Shown: piece by piece, positions 10,835 through 22,607 of the stretch
How the letters are laid out: every line of letters begins with the position of its first letter
Position numbering within the stretch: position 1 is the stretch's first letter
Assembly: GCA_030760725.1 (NCBI GenBank)
Contig: JASWHV010000018.1
Coordinates: forward strand, 20,492,273-20,556,272
DNA length: 64,000 nt
Direction of reading: 5' to 3'
Source of the DNA: Neostapfia colusana
Lineage: Eukaryota > Streptophyta > Magnoliopsida > Poales > Poaceae
Notes under the pieces: model-generated
The model's input: the letters and a program-made list of their open reading frames with translations, nothing else
What the model was told of the DNA's origin: nothing
The model's database searches: none
Translations under genes and position numbers: made by a program

Positions 10835-13800
10835 TTACCGGATATGCGACGTGAAAAAGCTGGGGTAGTTAGTGCGAAGGAATTCTTCGCTCTCCCATGT
10901 CGCTTCATCCATGGAGTTATTACTCCATAGAACCTTGTAGAACCACAACGTACGGTTGCGTGTGGTTCGGTCCTTTTCATCAATAATATGCACCGGTTCC
11001 TCCCGATAGGTGAGATCCGGTTGCAGTTCTTCAATGTTTTCCAGCTGAACGGTAGTTGATAGCTTGAGACACTTCCTCAGCTGAGAAATGTGAAAGACGT
11101 CGTGCACACCGGAAAGTGCTTCTGGTAATTTCAGCCGGTATGCCACCGATCCACATCTTTCGGTAATCTGGAATGGACCGATGAAGCGGGGTGCTAACTT
11201 TCCCCTCACCCCAAATCTGTTTACGCCCTTCATTGGAGACACCCGTAGATATACGGGATCTCCAACTTCAAATTGTAATGGGCGCCTTCTCCGGTCCGCA
11301 TACTGTTTCTGTCGGGATTGAGTGGCTTTTAGGTTCGCTTGAATCAGTCGAACCTTTTCTTCCGCGTTGTTGACGAGGTCAATCCCGAAGGTAACCCTTT
11401 CGCCAGACTCACACCAGTTCAACGGTGTGCGGCATTTCCTACCGTATAGCGCCTCGTAAGGTGCCATCTTGATGCTGGCTTGGTACCCATTGTTGTACGA
11501 GAACTCGGCTAACGGCAAGTGATCATCCCAATTCTTGCCGTGGTTGATAGCGCAAGCTCGTAGCATGTCTTCTAAGATTTGATTTACCCGCTCCGTTTGC
11601 CCATCCGTCTGTCGGTGGTAGGCTGAACTACGGATCAGTTTCGTTCCCAAGGCAGCGTGCAGCTGCTCCCAAAAACGGGACACAAATAGAGTGCCCCGAT
11701 CTGAAATGATAGTACGGGGTACGCCGTACAAGCATAGGATCCGGGAGATGTACAGTTCAGCGTACTTCTTGGCGTTGTAGTTGGTGTTGACCGGGATGAA
11801 ATGGGCATCTTTGGTGAGCCGATCGACGATCACCCACATGGAATCATGTTTCTTTCTGTAAGGTGGTGGGTAAACCAACGATGAAATCCATGCTCACGTC
11901 CTCCCACTTCCAGGCAGGGATGCCCAGTGGTTGTAGCAGTCCCGGTTTTCGCATGTGGTCTGCCTTCACCCTTCGACATGTATCACACTCGGACACGTAT
12001 TTTGCAGTCTCTCGCTTCATCCGTGTCCACCAAAACTTGCTTCTGAGTTCTTGATACATCTTGTTGCTGCCAGGCTGAATAGATAACTTTGATAAGTGAG
12101 CCTCATCAAAGATCTTCTTCCGTAGTTCCGGGTTTCGGGGTACGACGATCCGGTCCTTGAACCATAGGACGCCGTCTCCCTCCTTCCGGAAACATTTCAA
12201 CTCCCCACTGTCTACACGTCTCCGTAAATGTGACATGCCCTTGTCATTCTTCTGGGCTGCCGCTATCTCTTCACGGATGGTGGGGATCAAAGCTAGGTTG
12301 TAGAGAGCTCCGTGTGAAATCACATGTAGTGGTGGTTCGCTCTCTTCCAACGGTGTGATGGTCAGAGTATTGACGTGTGACTTGCGGCTCAGCGCATCTG
12401 CCACTACGTTTGCCTTGCCCGGATGATAATGGATTTCTATCTCGTAATCCTTTATCAGTTCTAACCATCTTCGTTGCCTCATGTTCAGCTCCTTCTGAGT
12501 GAATATGTACTTGAGGCTTTTGTGGTCGGTATATAAATGTACGAGGTTACCGAGTAGGTAGTGCCTCCACATTTTTAGTGCAAGTACCACGGCAGCAAGC
12601 TCCAAGTCGTGAGTTGGATAATTTTGCTCATGGTTTCTAAACTGCCGTGATCCATACGCGACCACTCTTCGGTCTTGCATCAGCACACATCCGAGCCCAA
12701 TGCCGGATGCATCGCAGTACACATCGAATGGTTTTGTTGTGTCTGGCTGCGCCAAAACCGGTGCTGATGTCAGGTGCTTGACTAAAGCCTTGAATGCTGC
12801 TTCACATGTTGGACTCCAAACATATTTGGTAGCCTTCTTCAGCAGCTCCGTCATTGGCTTGGCAATCTTCGAGAAGTTCAGAATGAACCTCCGATAATAT
12901 CCCGCGAGTCCGAGGAAACTCCGTACCTCATGAACAGTTCTCGGGGATTTCCAATTCAGCACTTGAGTGATCTTGCTCGGATCCACAGCGATACCCTCCG
13001 CTGAGATGATATGCCCGAGGAAAGGCACTTGCGATATCCAAAACTCGCATTTGCTGAATTTCGCGTATAACTTGTGATCCCGCAGCCGTTGCAAGACTAT
13101 ACGTAGATGTTTCTTGTGATCTTCCTCCGACTTGGAATATACTAGGATGTCGTCGATGAAGACCACGACAAACTTGTCCAGCTCTGGCATGAACACCGAG
13201 TTCATTAAGTACATGAAGTGAGCTGGAGCATTGGTGAGGCCGAAGGACATGACCAGGTACTCATAAAGTCCGTACCTCGTCGAGAAAGCCGTCTTCAGAA
13301 TGTCCTCAGCCCTTATCTTAATCTGATGGTACCCAGATCTTAAATCCATCTTGGAAAAGATCTTTGCTTCGACCAACTGATCAAACAACATGTCGATCCG
13401 TGGCAACGGGTACTTGTTCTTGATGGTTACGGCATTTAATGGATGATAGTCCACGCAAAGCCGCAACTTCTCATCCTTCTTTTTGACAAATAATGCCGAA
13501 CAGCCCCATGGTGAGGAGCTCGGCCTAATAAAACCCTTCTCTAGAAGGTCCGTGAGCTGAGTCTTCAGTTCAGCCAACTCCTTGGGCGCCATCTTGTACG
13601 GCCTTCGGGATATTGGCATGGTTCCCGGTGCAAGTTCAATCTTGAACTCCACCTCTCTATCAGGCGGCATCCCCGGCAAATCGTCCGGGAATACATCAGG
13701 GAACTCTCGGACCACTGGAATATCTTCCAATCTGATGGTTGTGACTTGATAGACACTTGGAAGTTTTATTTCTGGACTGTCCAGAAATAATGAGTGAGAC

Positions 13801-15395
13801 TCGTGCACTTCTGAGTTCAAGTGCACGACTCGGAGGACGGTGTCTAAAACAGCGCTGTGGCGGGTTAACCACGACATCCCTAAGATGACATCGACCTTTT
13901 GTCCCTCTAAGATTATGAGAGACGTAGGGTAAACTCTACCCTCTAAGCACAATGGCGCTTTTGGGACCATCATGCTTGCTGAAATTTTCCCACCCGGTGA
14001 ACAGATCACATAAGGACTATCGGTGGGTAGTATTTGCAAGCTATATTTATCGATGAAAGCTTGGCTAATGAAGATATGCGTGGCGCCTGAATCAAATAGT
14101 ACTATAGCGGGATGCTGGTGGAGTTGGAACATACCCGCAAGGATTGGCTCGCCCTCCGGCACGTCCTCAATGGCAAGCTGGTGGACAGTGCCGGGCCTAG
14201 GGTTGGCCCGCCGCGCATTAGTAGGGTTCCGGGGTTGATTCCTCCCCGGAAACTGTGGTGCCACTCCGCCGCCTTGCCCCTCCGGGCAAGTGATCGCGAA
14301 GTGTCCTGGACGACCACACTTGTAACATGTGGCCGCTGCTGGTGGAGTGCTCGGTGGACGAAAGCCCGGCATGCGTTGCGGAGGTGCAAACGCACGCGGC
14401 ATCGCCCGCTGCTGCTGTTGTTGTTGCGGTGGTACTGGCAGTGCCGGCCGGAATGCCGGTGAAGAATACGGCCGACTGCGGAACGGCATCGACCGCTGTG
14501 GTGGCTGCCAGCGTGGACCTGATGGTGGGCGATTCACCATCCGAAACTTCTGAGAAGGACTGCCTCCTTCTCCGCTGCTCTGCGGCGCGCTTCGCTTTCG
14601 CTCTGCCGCCGCCAACTCCTTGCCGGAGTCCTCCTGAACAGTCGCAGCATCAATGATGTCGTTGAGGCTACCGCGATTGAACATCGCCAATTTGTCCTTC
14701 AGGAGCGGGTTAAGCCCCTGGTAGAAATGGTCCCGCCGCTTCTCGTCGGTATCAGCATGATACGACGCATATAGCGCGAGATCGTTAAACGCCCTGGAGT
14801 ATTCCAGCGCGTTCCGGCTCCCTTGTTGCAGGTGTAGGAACTCCTGCGTCTTCCTCTTCATCAGACCTGGCGGTATATGATAGGCCCTGAAGGCCGTCCG
14901 GAACTCCGCCCAGGTCATCACTCGGTCGGTGGGCTGTGAAGCACAGAAGTTGGCCCACCACGCGCTCGCGGATCCTTGGAGCTGCTGGACCGCGAACTGA
15001 GTCTTGCGCTGCTCGTTGATTTGGAGCAGCCCGAACTTCATCTCTATGGCGCGGAGCCAGTTGTCCGTGTCAAGTGGTTCATTCGCCCTTGAGAATACCG
15101 GGGGATGAGTTGCCAGGAAGTCGGAGTAGGAGCTCTGTTGACGCTCCTCACGGTCTTGACGTCTCTCTGGGCGAGACGTATTCGCAATTAAAGTCTGCAG
15201 CAGCTCCGTGTGCTGCTGATGTGAACCCGCCATTGCCGCGACTATGTCGGCCAATGTAACTGTTGGCAGTGGCGGTGGCGGTGTTTGCTGTTGCTGTTGC
15301 TGCTGCTGTCCCGAGGAGTCCTCGGGAGGTGGTTGGGGGGTCTCTCCCCCTTGACTGGTACCCCCAACGTCCGGGTTGGCACGAGTACGCGTCAT
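10835..15395 (-). pseudogene. Element B gag-pol, single frameshift in integrase
   Basis: This is a Ty3/gypsy polyprotein of about 1.5 kb codons. ATG 15395 is chosen because MTRTRANPDVGG aligns with the element C start. Gag has a glutamine run (about residues 30-37) and a CCHC knuckle at 357-370. Protease DSGATHIF, RT box FIDDILVYS, RNase H YCDAS/YTDHKSL and integrase follow in one frame down to about 11865. A one-base frameshift there, just after the first integrase Asp (DFIVGLP), moves the rest (DDE core, GKLAPRFIGPF, chromodomain-like tail LWSNNSMDEATWE) to the frame ending at 10835. The zinc-binding segment reads HLSKLSIQPGS where C has HLSKYSIHPGS, so the second His of HHCC is lost. Gag and protease look intact. 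Confidence 0.93.
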
Positions 15396-15668
15396 TCTGA
15401 AATTCAAAACAGCAGCGATTAGCACATGTCTTACTTAAAATTTCCATAAGCAACAGTAGGTATTGAAGCGACGCATGATTAATTTGCACAACATTCACAT
15501 ATATTGACCAAACATAAACTTTATACAAGATACATTATTCTCGGGTCTCCGAGAAGTCGTGCTCATGTCGTCACTACCTATACATACGCTACTGTCTACA
15601 CGACATGCCACCGATTACAAAAGTTGGGTTACGCTACCCTGGCTGCCCTACTTGGCAACCGTAACCCC
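15396..15668 (-). other. Spacer between ORF0 and gag of element B
   Basis: A 273-base untranslated spacer. Its gag-proximal end on the minus strand reads GAATTTCAG followed by A and the gag ATG, which resembles a splice acceptor. No other coding signal is seen. Confidence 0.5.
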
Positions 15669-16613
15669 CTACTCGGAGTAGAACTCGACCTCCTGTGGGT
15701 CGTCCTCCTCCGGTACCTCTGCTGGTGGCTCTGGGTCTACCACCTCTTCTCCCATCCCGGGTTCTCCCATTGCTGGTAGGCCCAAGACCACCGGTACGCC
15801 CAATACCGGAGGTACGAGGTCCTGCAAAGCTTGCACCTCGTCCAAAGCTTGGTTGTAGTCCTCTTCCCAGCCTTGTCCTTCCTCAATAGCGTCGTCCCGC
15901 TCTTGAGCAAGGTCCTCATTCTGCTGGGTTAGGGTCTGCACCAGCTCTTGCAACGCCGCGATGTCAACACGGCTCTTCTTCCTTGCCTTCTTCAGACGAC
16001 GCGACTGATTGTGTTGTTCATTCAGTCGCTTGATCGTCGGAAGGAGCACATTGCGGAGTGCGCTGTGAGCACTCTCAAAATGATCTCCACTGCTTGTGCT
16101 CTCCTTGAGCTTTGTGGCGAGATGCTCCGTATGAACAGCTTGGCTGTCCATCACGGCGTTTCCCGCCCTCATCTGGAGGCTGAGATTTGCTTCCACGGGG
16201 TTGTACCTTGGGCAACTCGGGTCCGTTGCTTCCAGGTACCTCCCTTCCCACACATGCTGAGCTCGTCCCTCCACCGGAACGAGTGCGTATGGAGTGCCCT
16301 CCATAGCCTGCATGTGTAGTTGGCAGAAACGTGACATAGTGTCACGGGCTGCCACTTGCCACATCCCTTCCGGTTGTCTTCCTCTCACCGTGACGGTGAA
16401 TGGCACCCAACCGGGTGGCATAGGTCCTGCAGGGACTTCGACATGGATTGTCCATGTCTTGTTCCCCTCTTCGCCTTCTTCTTTGGCGAAGTACTGTGGC
16501 ATCTGATTGTACCCGAAATATTGGAGCATTTGCCACAATGCTTCCAGGTAGCCGCTACAGTCAGAACAGTGGGAAACCACCCACCCGTTCTCCAACTGTT
16601 TATCTGCTGCCAT
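15669..16613 (-). CDS. ORF0 of element B: coiled-coil protein of unknown function upstream of gag
   Basis: This 314-codon frame is open throughout and lies between the primer site and gag on the element's coding strand. Its N-terminal part (residues 1-150) has a mixed composition with aromatic and glycine residues (EALWQMLQYFGY, GRQPEGMWQVAARDTMSRFC). A basic patch RRLKKARKKSR (205-215) could be a nuclear localisation signal. It is embedded in a long heptad-like helix (about 183-265). The C-terminus is proline- and glutamate-rich and ends acidic. There is no gag, protease or polymerase motif. The start ATG is directly preceded by TTTTTACAG, a good splice acceptor. Element D has a shorter, similarly built ORF in the same place, and C has none. 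I recall upstream orf0 frames being reported in some rice gypsy elements but cannot check homology here. Function is unknown. Confidence 0.7.
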   Translation of the reverse strand: MAADKQLENGWVVSHCSDCSGYLEALWQMLQYFGYNQMPQYFAKEEGEEGNKTWTIHVEVPAGPMPPGWVPFTVTVRGRQPEGMWQVAARDTMSRFCQLHMQAMEGTPYALVPVEGRAQHVWEGRYLEATDPSCPRYNPVEANLSLQMRAGNAVMDSQAVHTEHLATKLKESTSSGDHFESAHSALRNVLLPTIKRLNEQHNQSRRLKKARKKSRVDIAALQELVQTLTQQNEDLAQERDDAIEEGQGWEEDYNQALDEVQALQDLVPPVLGVPVVLGLPAMGEPGMGEEVVDPEPPAEVPEEDDPQEVEFYSE

Positions 16614-18093
16614 CTGTAAAAATATATTTGAGAATTGTCAAATATTTATTTAAACAGTAAACCTCTGAGTTATAACATAAAACATGTCATTGAACCCATA
16701 AAACTTGGAAACATAGTTCAAATTTTACACAAATTTGACTGTTGATCTGCTGTTCCCATGACAGCCCTGACCAGCTTCCATTTCAACCTGATTTAGGCCA
16801 TGTTGAAGACAAAACCAATTCTGGAGCTCAACATCAAAGTTAAAGTTAACTTCAATAGCTTTCCAGAAAGTATTTGGTTGGCCTAAGATCTGTCCTGGTT
16901 CAAAAGTTATGAGATGGCAAATTTAACAGAATTCCTGGAGAAAATTGGACAGCACCTCCCTGCTTTAGGTACTGATTTGATCCAAGAATCCCAGTTAATT
17001 CTGTTCCTAATCTGACAAAACTTTCTGTTACAAAGTTGTAACCCTCTCATAAGCTTTCCAGAACTACCTCATTTCCTATTTTTGGATTTTTAAGCAGGAA
17101 GTTATGCTTAATTTACAGAGAGTTTACAGAGATTCTTTGCTCTGTCCTGTTTTCTGGACAGTTTCAACTCTACTGCTTTTTTTGAGTGGTTAAGGGATGA
17201 AACACCTCTGGACCTCAACAGGAGAGTTGTAAAGCTCTTCCAACACTTTCCAGAAATGTATCATACGACCCCAACCTCAAAAGAACTCAACCTCTAACCT
17301 CTGATTAACTTCAGCCTTGATTCAGCTGAAAACAGAGTGCTCTGTCCTTAACAACCTATAAGTTGAAAACTTGTTAACTTTGAATATCCTGTTCAAGGGA
17401 AGGAGTTACATCAAGTTTTACTACTTTGGATCAAAACCTTCCAGTTTTTAAATGAAGTTGTTTATTTAATGGGGTGTGACGTCGATGCGTCACCAGATTA
17501 TGTCGGTACTACGTCCTCACAAAGAAAAACCTATACCGGACTTAGCCGGCTTCGTTATTTCAGTGGCACTAAACGTCACTCGCACACGGATGCTACACGT
17601 CTACCGTTTCATGGTCAGGCTACCTGCAGAAACTCAAACAATCATCAGACTCGGCTGCACACCGAGCCCGGAATCCATACAGTTCGTACAACCGGCCGCC
17701 ATCACTCGCCCGGATGTTCTCAAGCCAAACACGCCTTGAGTTACGTGTTCACGTTTCAGACCACGTGACGGGGTCTCCAAAATTGCACCATGCACGCCAG
17801 GGACAGACGTTGCTCGAATACCCCAAACGACATGAAGAGTCGTAGAGGATATCAAAGCGGGTCGGGTTACCTGCCACCCGTGGGGCTCCACCCTTCAGCT
17901 TGTGCGCACTGGTGGACAGCGCTTACGTGCACCCCCCAAGACATGAACGTCCCGAGATGCACGATTTTCCGACATAACAAATAGGTTAATATGCCACTTT
18001 CTATATGCTAATAACATCCTTATACGGGCAACTAACTCGTTCCTCACTGGATTTTTGAAAAAGAAGACCTTTGTACTGTGTTAAACCTCAAGC
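16614..18093 (-). other. Element B untranslated leader
   Basis: About 1.5 kb between ORF0 and the primer site holds no supported gene. Its two halves align by eye with the leader of element C (about 33290-34700), including shared blocks such as GGCACTAAACG and GACATGAAGAGTC. This shows that B and C share a leader but differ in having ORF0. A long 5' leader with an intron is possible. Confidence 0.6.
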
Positions 18094-18107
18094 GAGCTCT
18101 GATACCA
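18094..18107 (-). other. Element B primer binding site (tRNA-iMet type)
   Basis: The minus strand reads TGGTATCAGAGCTC four bases inside the right LTR. This is the standard plant Ty3/gypsy initiator-Met site. It shows that the right LTR is the 5' LTR and that the element is on the minus strand. Confidence 0.93.
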
Positions 18108-18111
18108 GCGC

Positions 18112-21100
18112 TGACACGACCTAATTGGTCATGTCGAGCCAGGATCACGCTGAGGGGTGCTGCGTTGCACAACACCGTATAACACACGTCAAAGGTACAA
18201 AGCGGAAGCGAAATTTTATTACATAAACAAGTTTATGAACATGTTTACAGCAAAATAAGTTCAGTCTACACTCGCGGGCGTAGACTAAGCATCAAGTGCA
18301 CGTTCAGCCCTCGAACGTGTCCTTGCTAGCACACACGCACACTAACTCTGCGGCATGCACGACTCCCACTCGACGGGGTTCCCCTCCTGGGGTTCCGTCT
18401 CCTCTTCGGGAGTCCCTTCCTCATAGAACCCTGCAAAAGCTTCAAACACAAGCAGTGAGCACGAAGGCTCAGCAAGTCTGACCCGTCTCACCTAAACATG
18501 GAACTTCTACATGAGGGTAATGGGTTACATGAGGTAAAAATCAGTTGCAAGGACTCGCCTAATTAGTAGAACCTTACCTTCAAGTTTTAGCAGCAGGTTG
18601 TGGAGAACCTTACGCTAAGGCACATGAGAGAGCCGCAATCAAACAAGAAACGCATTTCTCTCATGTACTTTGCCCAAAATTGAAAAGAACTTTAGTTAGC
18701 TCTAAGCTACAGTATATCATTAACAATCAATGTCCAGCTTTCAATCAGCAACATTTTAACATGTGACTAGCCTGTTCTTTCTACGTCACGGTACAGTGAA
18801 CAAGTGGTACTCACTGACCGCGAGGGACGGCGATTATAATCGATTTACACCTGCAGGATTACCCGAACAACCCGTCACGTACGCCCGTACTCGATGTTGC
18901 CTACAACAACCATCACGGACGCCGTACGCGACTACCTTTCACCCGTTAGCCAAATGTTGAAACGGTCCAATCGTCCCGAGCAAGAGGTCTCTGCACGCGC
19001 ATCTCAGTGCCGCCAGCCGATTTACACCTCGAGCTCTCAACCTACCCTCTGAACGACCAGCTATGCCTCAACACCCAGCTACCCGAGTTACATCGGTTTC
19101 CCGGTTCCCATATAGCCGGTAGGTCTTCGGTACTGTTCTAGCTTGTTCAACAGGCCCGCACACGGCTCGGTCCTCAATCGACACAAGCGGAGCTATAGCA
19201 CACAGGCCCCAAAGTCCTGCTGCCCTTACTCTCCGCTCGGTCTCATTTTCTTGCCATGTGTATCATGTGCTATCTCTACCCGAGCAATGTGCCTCTAGCC
19301 TATTCTCGCGAGTAGTTCCAACCACTCGACTTGTACCGAATCCTACTCTATCCTAGCAATGCAGTAGCTAACGGGGTTGCAATCCTAGACCCAACCCATG
19401 GTTCTCTTGGCTATGCAGTGGGGCTTCCAAACAAGACTCTAATGCACAGAATACAGGAAACAAGTATGTGCTCAAAACAATAAAAAGTTGTAAAAAGGTT
19501 AATGCAAACCGGAGCTTGCCTTGCTGCTCTTGGTCGTAGGCTAGCTGTTCCTCCGGAGTAACGAAGTCTAGGACTTCGGGTTCCTCCTCGACCTTAGCGA
19601 CTACATGATATAAGAAACATATGTATCAATTTAAATGCATTTATATTAACTTTGAAATTGTGAAGTCTATAACCCTTGCTAGACAGACCTAATGACTGTG
19701 AAACTTTTACTGTGGCTTGGTTACAACCTAAACAGAGATTTGGTCAAGTTTTAGTTGCAGCAAAGCTCATTTGAGCCCTCCACAATTAATTATATCCTTG
19801 ACCTTAATTGGAACTCTTAGGGTGTTCTAGGAATTTCCATGAAACAAACTATGACTTTCTGAAAACTAGATTTTCAGAGGGTTCTAATGGAGTTGGTCTC
19901 ACTTAATTTGAAGGTTCCTAGCTAAAGATATGAGCTAAATAATTTCAGAGAAAATTCTGAAAATGTTTCTGAACATTTTCTATTTTCTCTGGAACAGTTT
20001 CACTAATCACACCATTAGGTGGATCAAATGAGCTCCAATGGGTCTGAAATTTTTATGGTAGTTCAGGGATATTTTGGTGAACATCCCAGAAAAATTTCAG
20101 GATTTTCCTCCAAAGGACTCTCCAGTTAAAATTCCTAATATTTTAAATTTTGAGGATTTAATTCTGGAGAATTGAGGAATTTCATGAAGTGAAACTTGAT
20201 TTGCTGGAAAGTGCTCAGAGAGCTGAATCCAGCAAAATTTGGTTCACGCAATTTGGAGCTTTCTAGCTAAAGTTATAAGGATTTGAAGTTTGAACTGAAA
20301 CTGGAATTCGGGAAAAAGTTTAAACTCTGGCTTGTGGGCCCCGCACACAGTGCGTCGTCTCCCTCCTCGCGCCAACTGCGCGGCGGCGGCGATCTCCGGC
20401 GACTCTCGCCGGAACTGAGTTCCCGGCCACCCCCCGGCCCGAAACTCGCCGCCTGCCCCTTAACTGATCCCCTGGACTCGATGGTGGGGTCGCCGGCCGC
20501 CGGCGATGACCGGAAACCCGTGCGCACCGGTGACAGCACCTGCTAGGGTTCCGGTGAGGTCGGTCCCGCTCTCCCGTGCACCAAATCGACCGGGAATCGG
20601 TTGGAGAGCATCAGTGGAGCATGGGAAACACGAACCAGGGCTGGGTGGAAGCTAGAAATACCGGCAACTAGGCTCTCGACGGTGAGCCGAGGTGTTCAGC
20701 CCTGGCGGCGGAGAAAACGGCCATATCATGGCCGATTCTCGACGGTTTCCTCTGATTCCAGTTTGGGCATGGGCGCTATCATGCGTAGAAGCTACTAGGG
20801 AACGAGCTTGCCCAACCCTCGTGTATAGAGCACGAATTTTACCTGAAGGTGAGCTCGATCCTTATGAACTGATCGCGAGTAAACTTGGAAATTCTCGGCC
20901 GAGGTTTGATCAATCACCAAACGGCTTTCGGCTACTCCATCTACATACAATCACGCACCTTTCTTGTGTAGAGAAGAGGACGTGACAGCAGCTGGGTTGT
21001 GCTGTCCACGAGAGCCCGATCGGCGGCGATGCTTGGCTCGCCGGAGAAACGGCTCGTACAGCTCGGGGACGCTTGCTCACTGGACAACACGGGGTCTAGG

Positions 21101-22028
21101 AGGTTGCTCACGATCTCTTGGTGCCGTTTTGCTGTGGAGGAGGCTGTGCTCGCGAGTGATCGGGCTTGATCAAATGTGAGCTCGGGCGGCGGCGATGGCA
21201 GTGGAAGAACAGGTCGTGCACGTCGGCAGCTCGGGGAATGGGTGACCGAAGCACGCCGGGGAGGGAATAAGTAGCTCGGCGACTGGTCTCCGGCTTGGGG
21301 CGCGCAGCAGGAGCTGGCGCCGGCTGCCCCCCTCGGTGGCGCGCGCACACTGCACCCGGGAACCGATTGAGCTGTGTTTCAGTCGGTTTGTGTTGAGGTA
21401 GAGGCTGACATGTGGGTCCCACCCCCCATTTTAACCTCTGAAATTTACTCCTAATCACTGTTGTAAACAGTGAACCCCATACTACCCTTGGCAATTCAAA
21501 TTATTCACCCATGAGCCATTTGAATTGATCAAAGTTCAAATGAGGTTTGGTTTGAATGAATTTCAGCACAAGTTCAGTTTGAAATTCAAATAAAGTTTGA
21601 ATTTCTCCCACTTAGCTCATGTCAAGATCAACTCCAAATGGAGTGAAAATTTGTGTGTGAGCTCACAAAAATGTGCTGAGTAAGAATATGCCCCCCACTT
21701 TTAAATTCATTGGATAAAAACAGTTTGAATTCGAATATGATCTCAAACTGCCCTCTTCCTAACTATACCCAAAATGACCTCAAAAAGGTTTTGAATTTGG
21801 GTGAAACTTGGCATGGACATCCTTAGTAAAGTGTAGGAGTTTTCATATGTCCAGCCCATCTATATCACATGTGGGAAATACCACTTTTGCAATGTGTGAG
21901 TTTGTTCTCTAATGAGCATGTTGATAATTGTTACTTGCTCTTCATTTGTGTTCATCATCCTTCCTCAAATGAGGTGTGTGGTGTGGTGATGAACACTGCA
22001 AATGTGTGTCAAAACTGAGGCCCTTACA
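18112..22028 (-). repeat. Element B 5' LTR (right)
   Basis: 3917 bases, beginning TGACACGACC and ending CCTTACA, followed by the TATCC duplication. It matches the left LTR along its length with about 55-60 substitutions by eye. It carries a 47-base segment (21451-21497) missing from the left copy, which contains a perfect 7-base inverted repeat. Confidence 0.95.
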
Positions 22029-22445
22029 TATCCGAGGCCAACGACGTTTTAACGTCAAGGGCAAACTAGCGCCTCGCTACATCGGACCATTTAAGATTTT
22101 GGACAAGCGAGGGGAAGTAGCCTACCAACTAGAGCTCCCAAACCACCTCTCCGACGTACATGACGTGTTTCATGTATCCCAGCTCAAGAAGTGCTTGAGA
22201 GTACCAGAGGAACAAGTGTCAATGGGAGAACTTGAACTTCAAGAGGACCTGACTTACGCAGAACACCCTGTCTAAATCTTGGACGTAAAGGAAAGGGTCA
22301 CCCGAAACAAAGTGATTTGATGGTGCAAGGTACAATGGAGCCATCACACTGAAGCCGAAGCCACATGGGAACGTGAAGAGGATATCAAGGCAGAATTTCC
22401 CCATCTATTTTCTACTAACGAATCTCGAGGGCGAGATTCAATTTA
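22029..22445 (+). pseudogene. Element A gag-pol, last part (integrase C-terminus)
   Basis: Directly after the second TATCC copy the A frame resumes with GQRRFNVKGKLAPRYIGPF, the GPY/F-type motif of Ty3/gypsy integrase. Next come VHDVFHVSQLKKCL and a chromodomain-like tail WCKVQWSHHTEAEATWE. Two stops interrupt it: TAA at 22273-22275 and TGA at 22318-22320, where related element D keeps lysine and arginine. The palindrome at 22420-22439 and the polypurine tract follow. The piece is 3' of the B insertion and cannot be translated with the rest. Confidence 0.92.
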
Positions 22446-22452
22446 AGGGGGG
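22445..22452 (+). other. Element A polypurine tract
   Basis: AAGGGGGG stands eight bases before the LTR start TGACACCC at 22461. A palindrome with 8-base arms (GAATCTCG/CGAGATTC) lies just upstream at 22420-22439. Confidence 0.85.
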
Positions 22453-22607
22453 TAGATTTGTGACACCCTCATCTCGGGTGTCAGCATATATTCGTATCCT
22501 ATGAAAAGGAAACATTTTAATGGAAAATAGGGACAGAAAGAGTTATCAAAAGAATAGCCAATAAAGCCCTTAGAGTGCGTCGAAGGCAACTTCCGCGGCC
22601 AGCAGAC

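Larger units (their letters stand above)
6896..22028 (-). mobile_element. Element B: Ty3/gypsy retrotransposon, nearly complete
   Basis: A 15.1-kb element on the minus strand sits inside element A's integrase. It has two LTRs of 3870 and 3917 bases bounded by TG...CA, a duplication TATCC, a tRNA-iMet primer site next to the right LTR and a polypurine tract next to the left LTR. The gag-pol frame is complete apart from one frameshift. An extra ORF lies between the 5' LTR and gag. About 55-60 LTR differences by eye (about 1.5%) place its insertion after A's. It is related to element C in gag-pol and in the leader. Confidence 0.96.

Noticed and set aside
11844..11878. Possible programmed frameshift in B
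   Set aside because: It lies within the integrase core and element C reads through the same region in one frame. No slippery site with a conserved role is seen.
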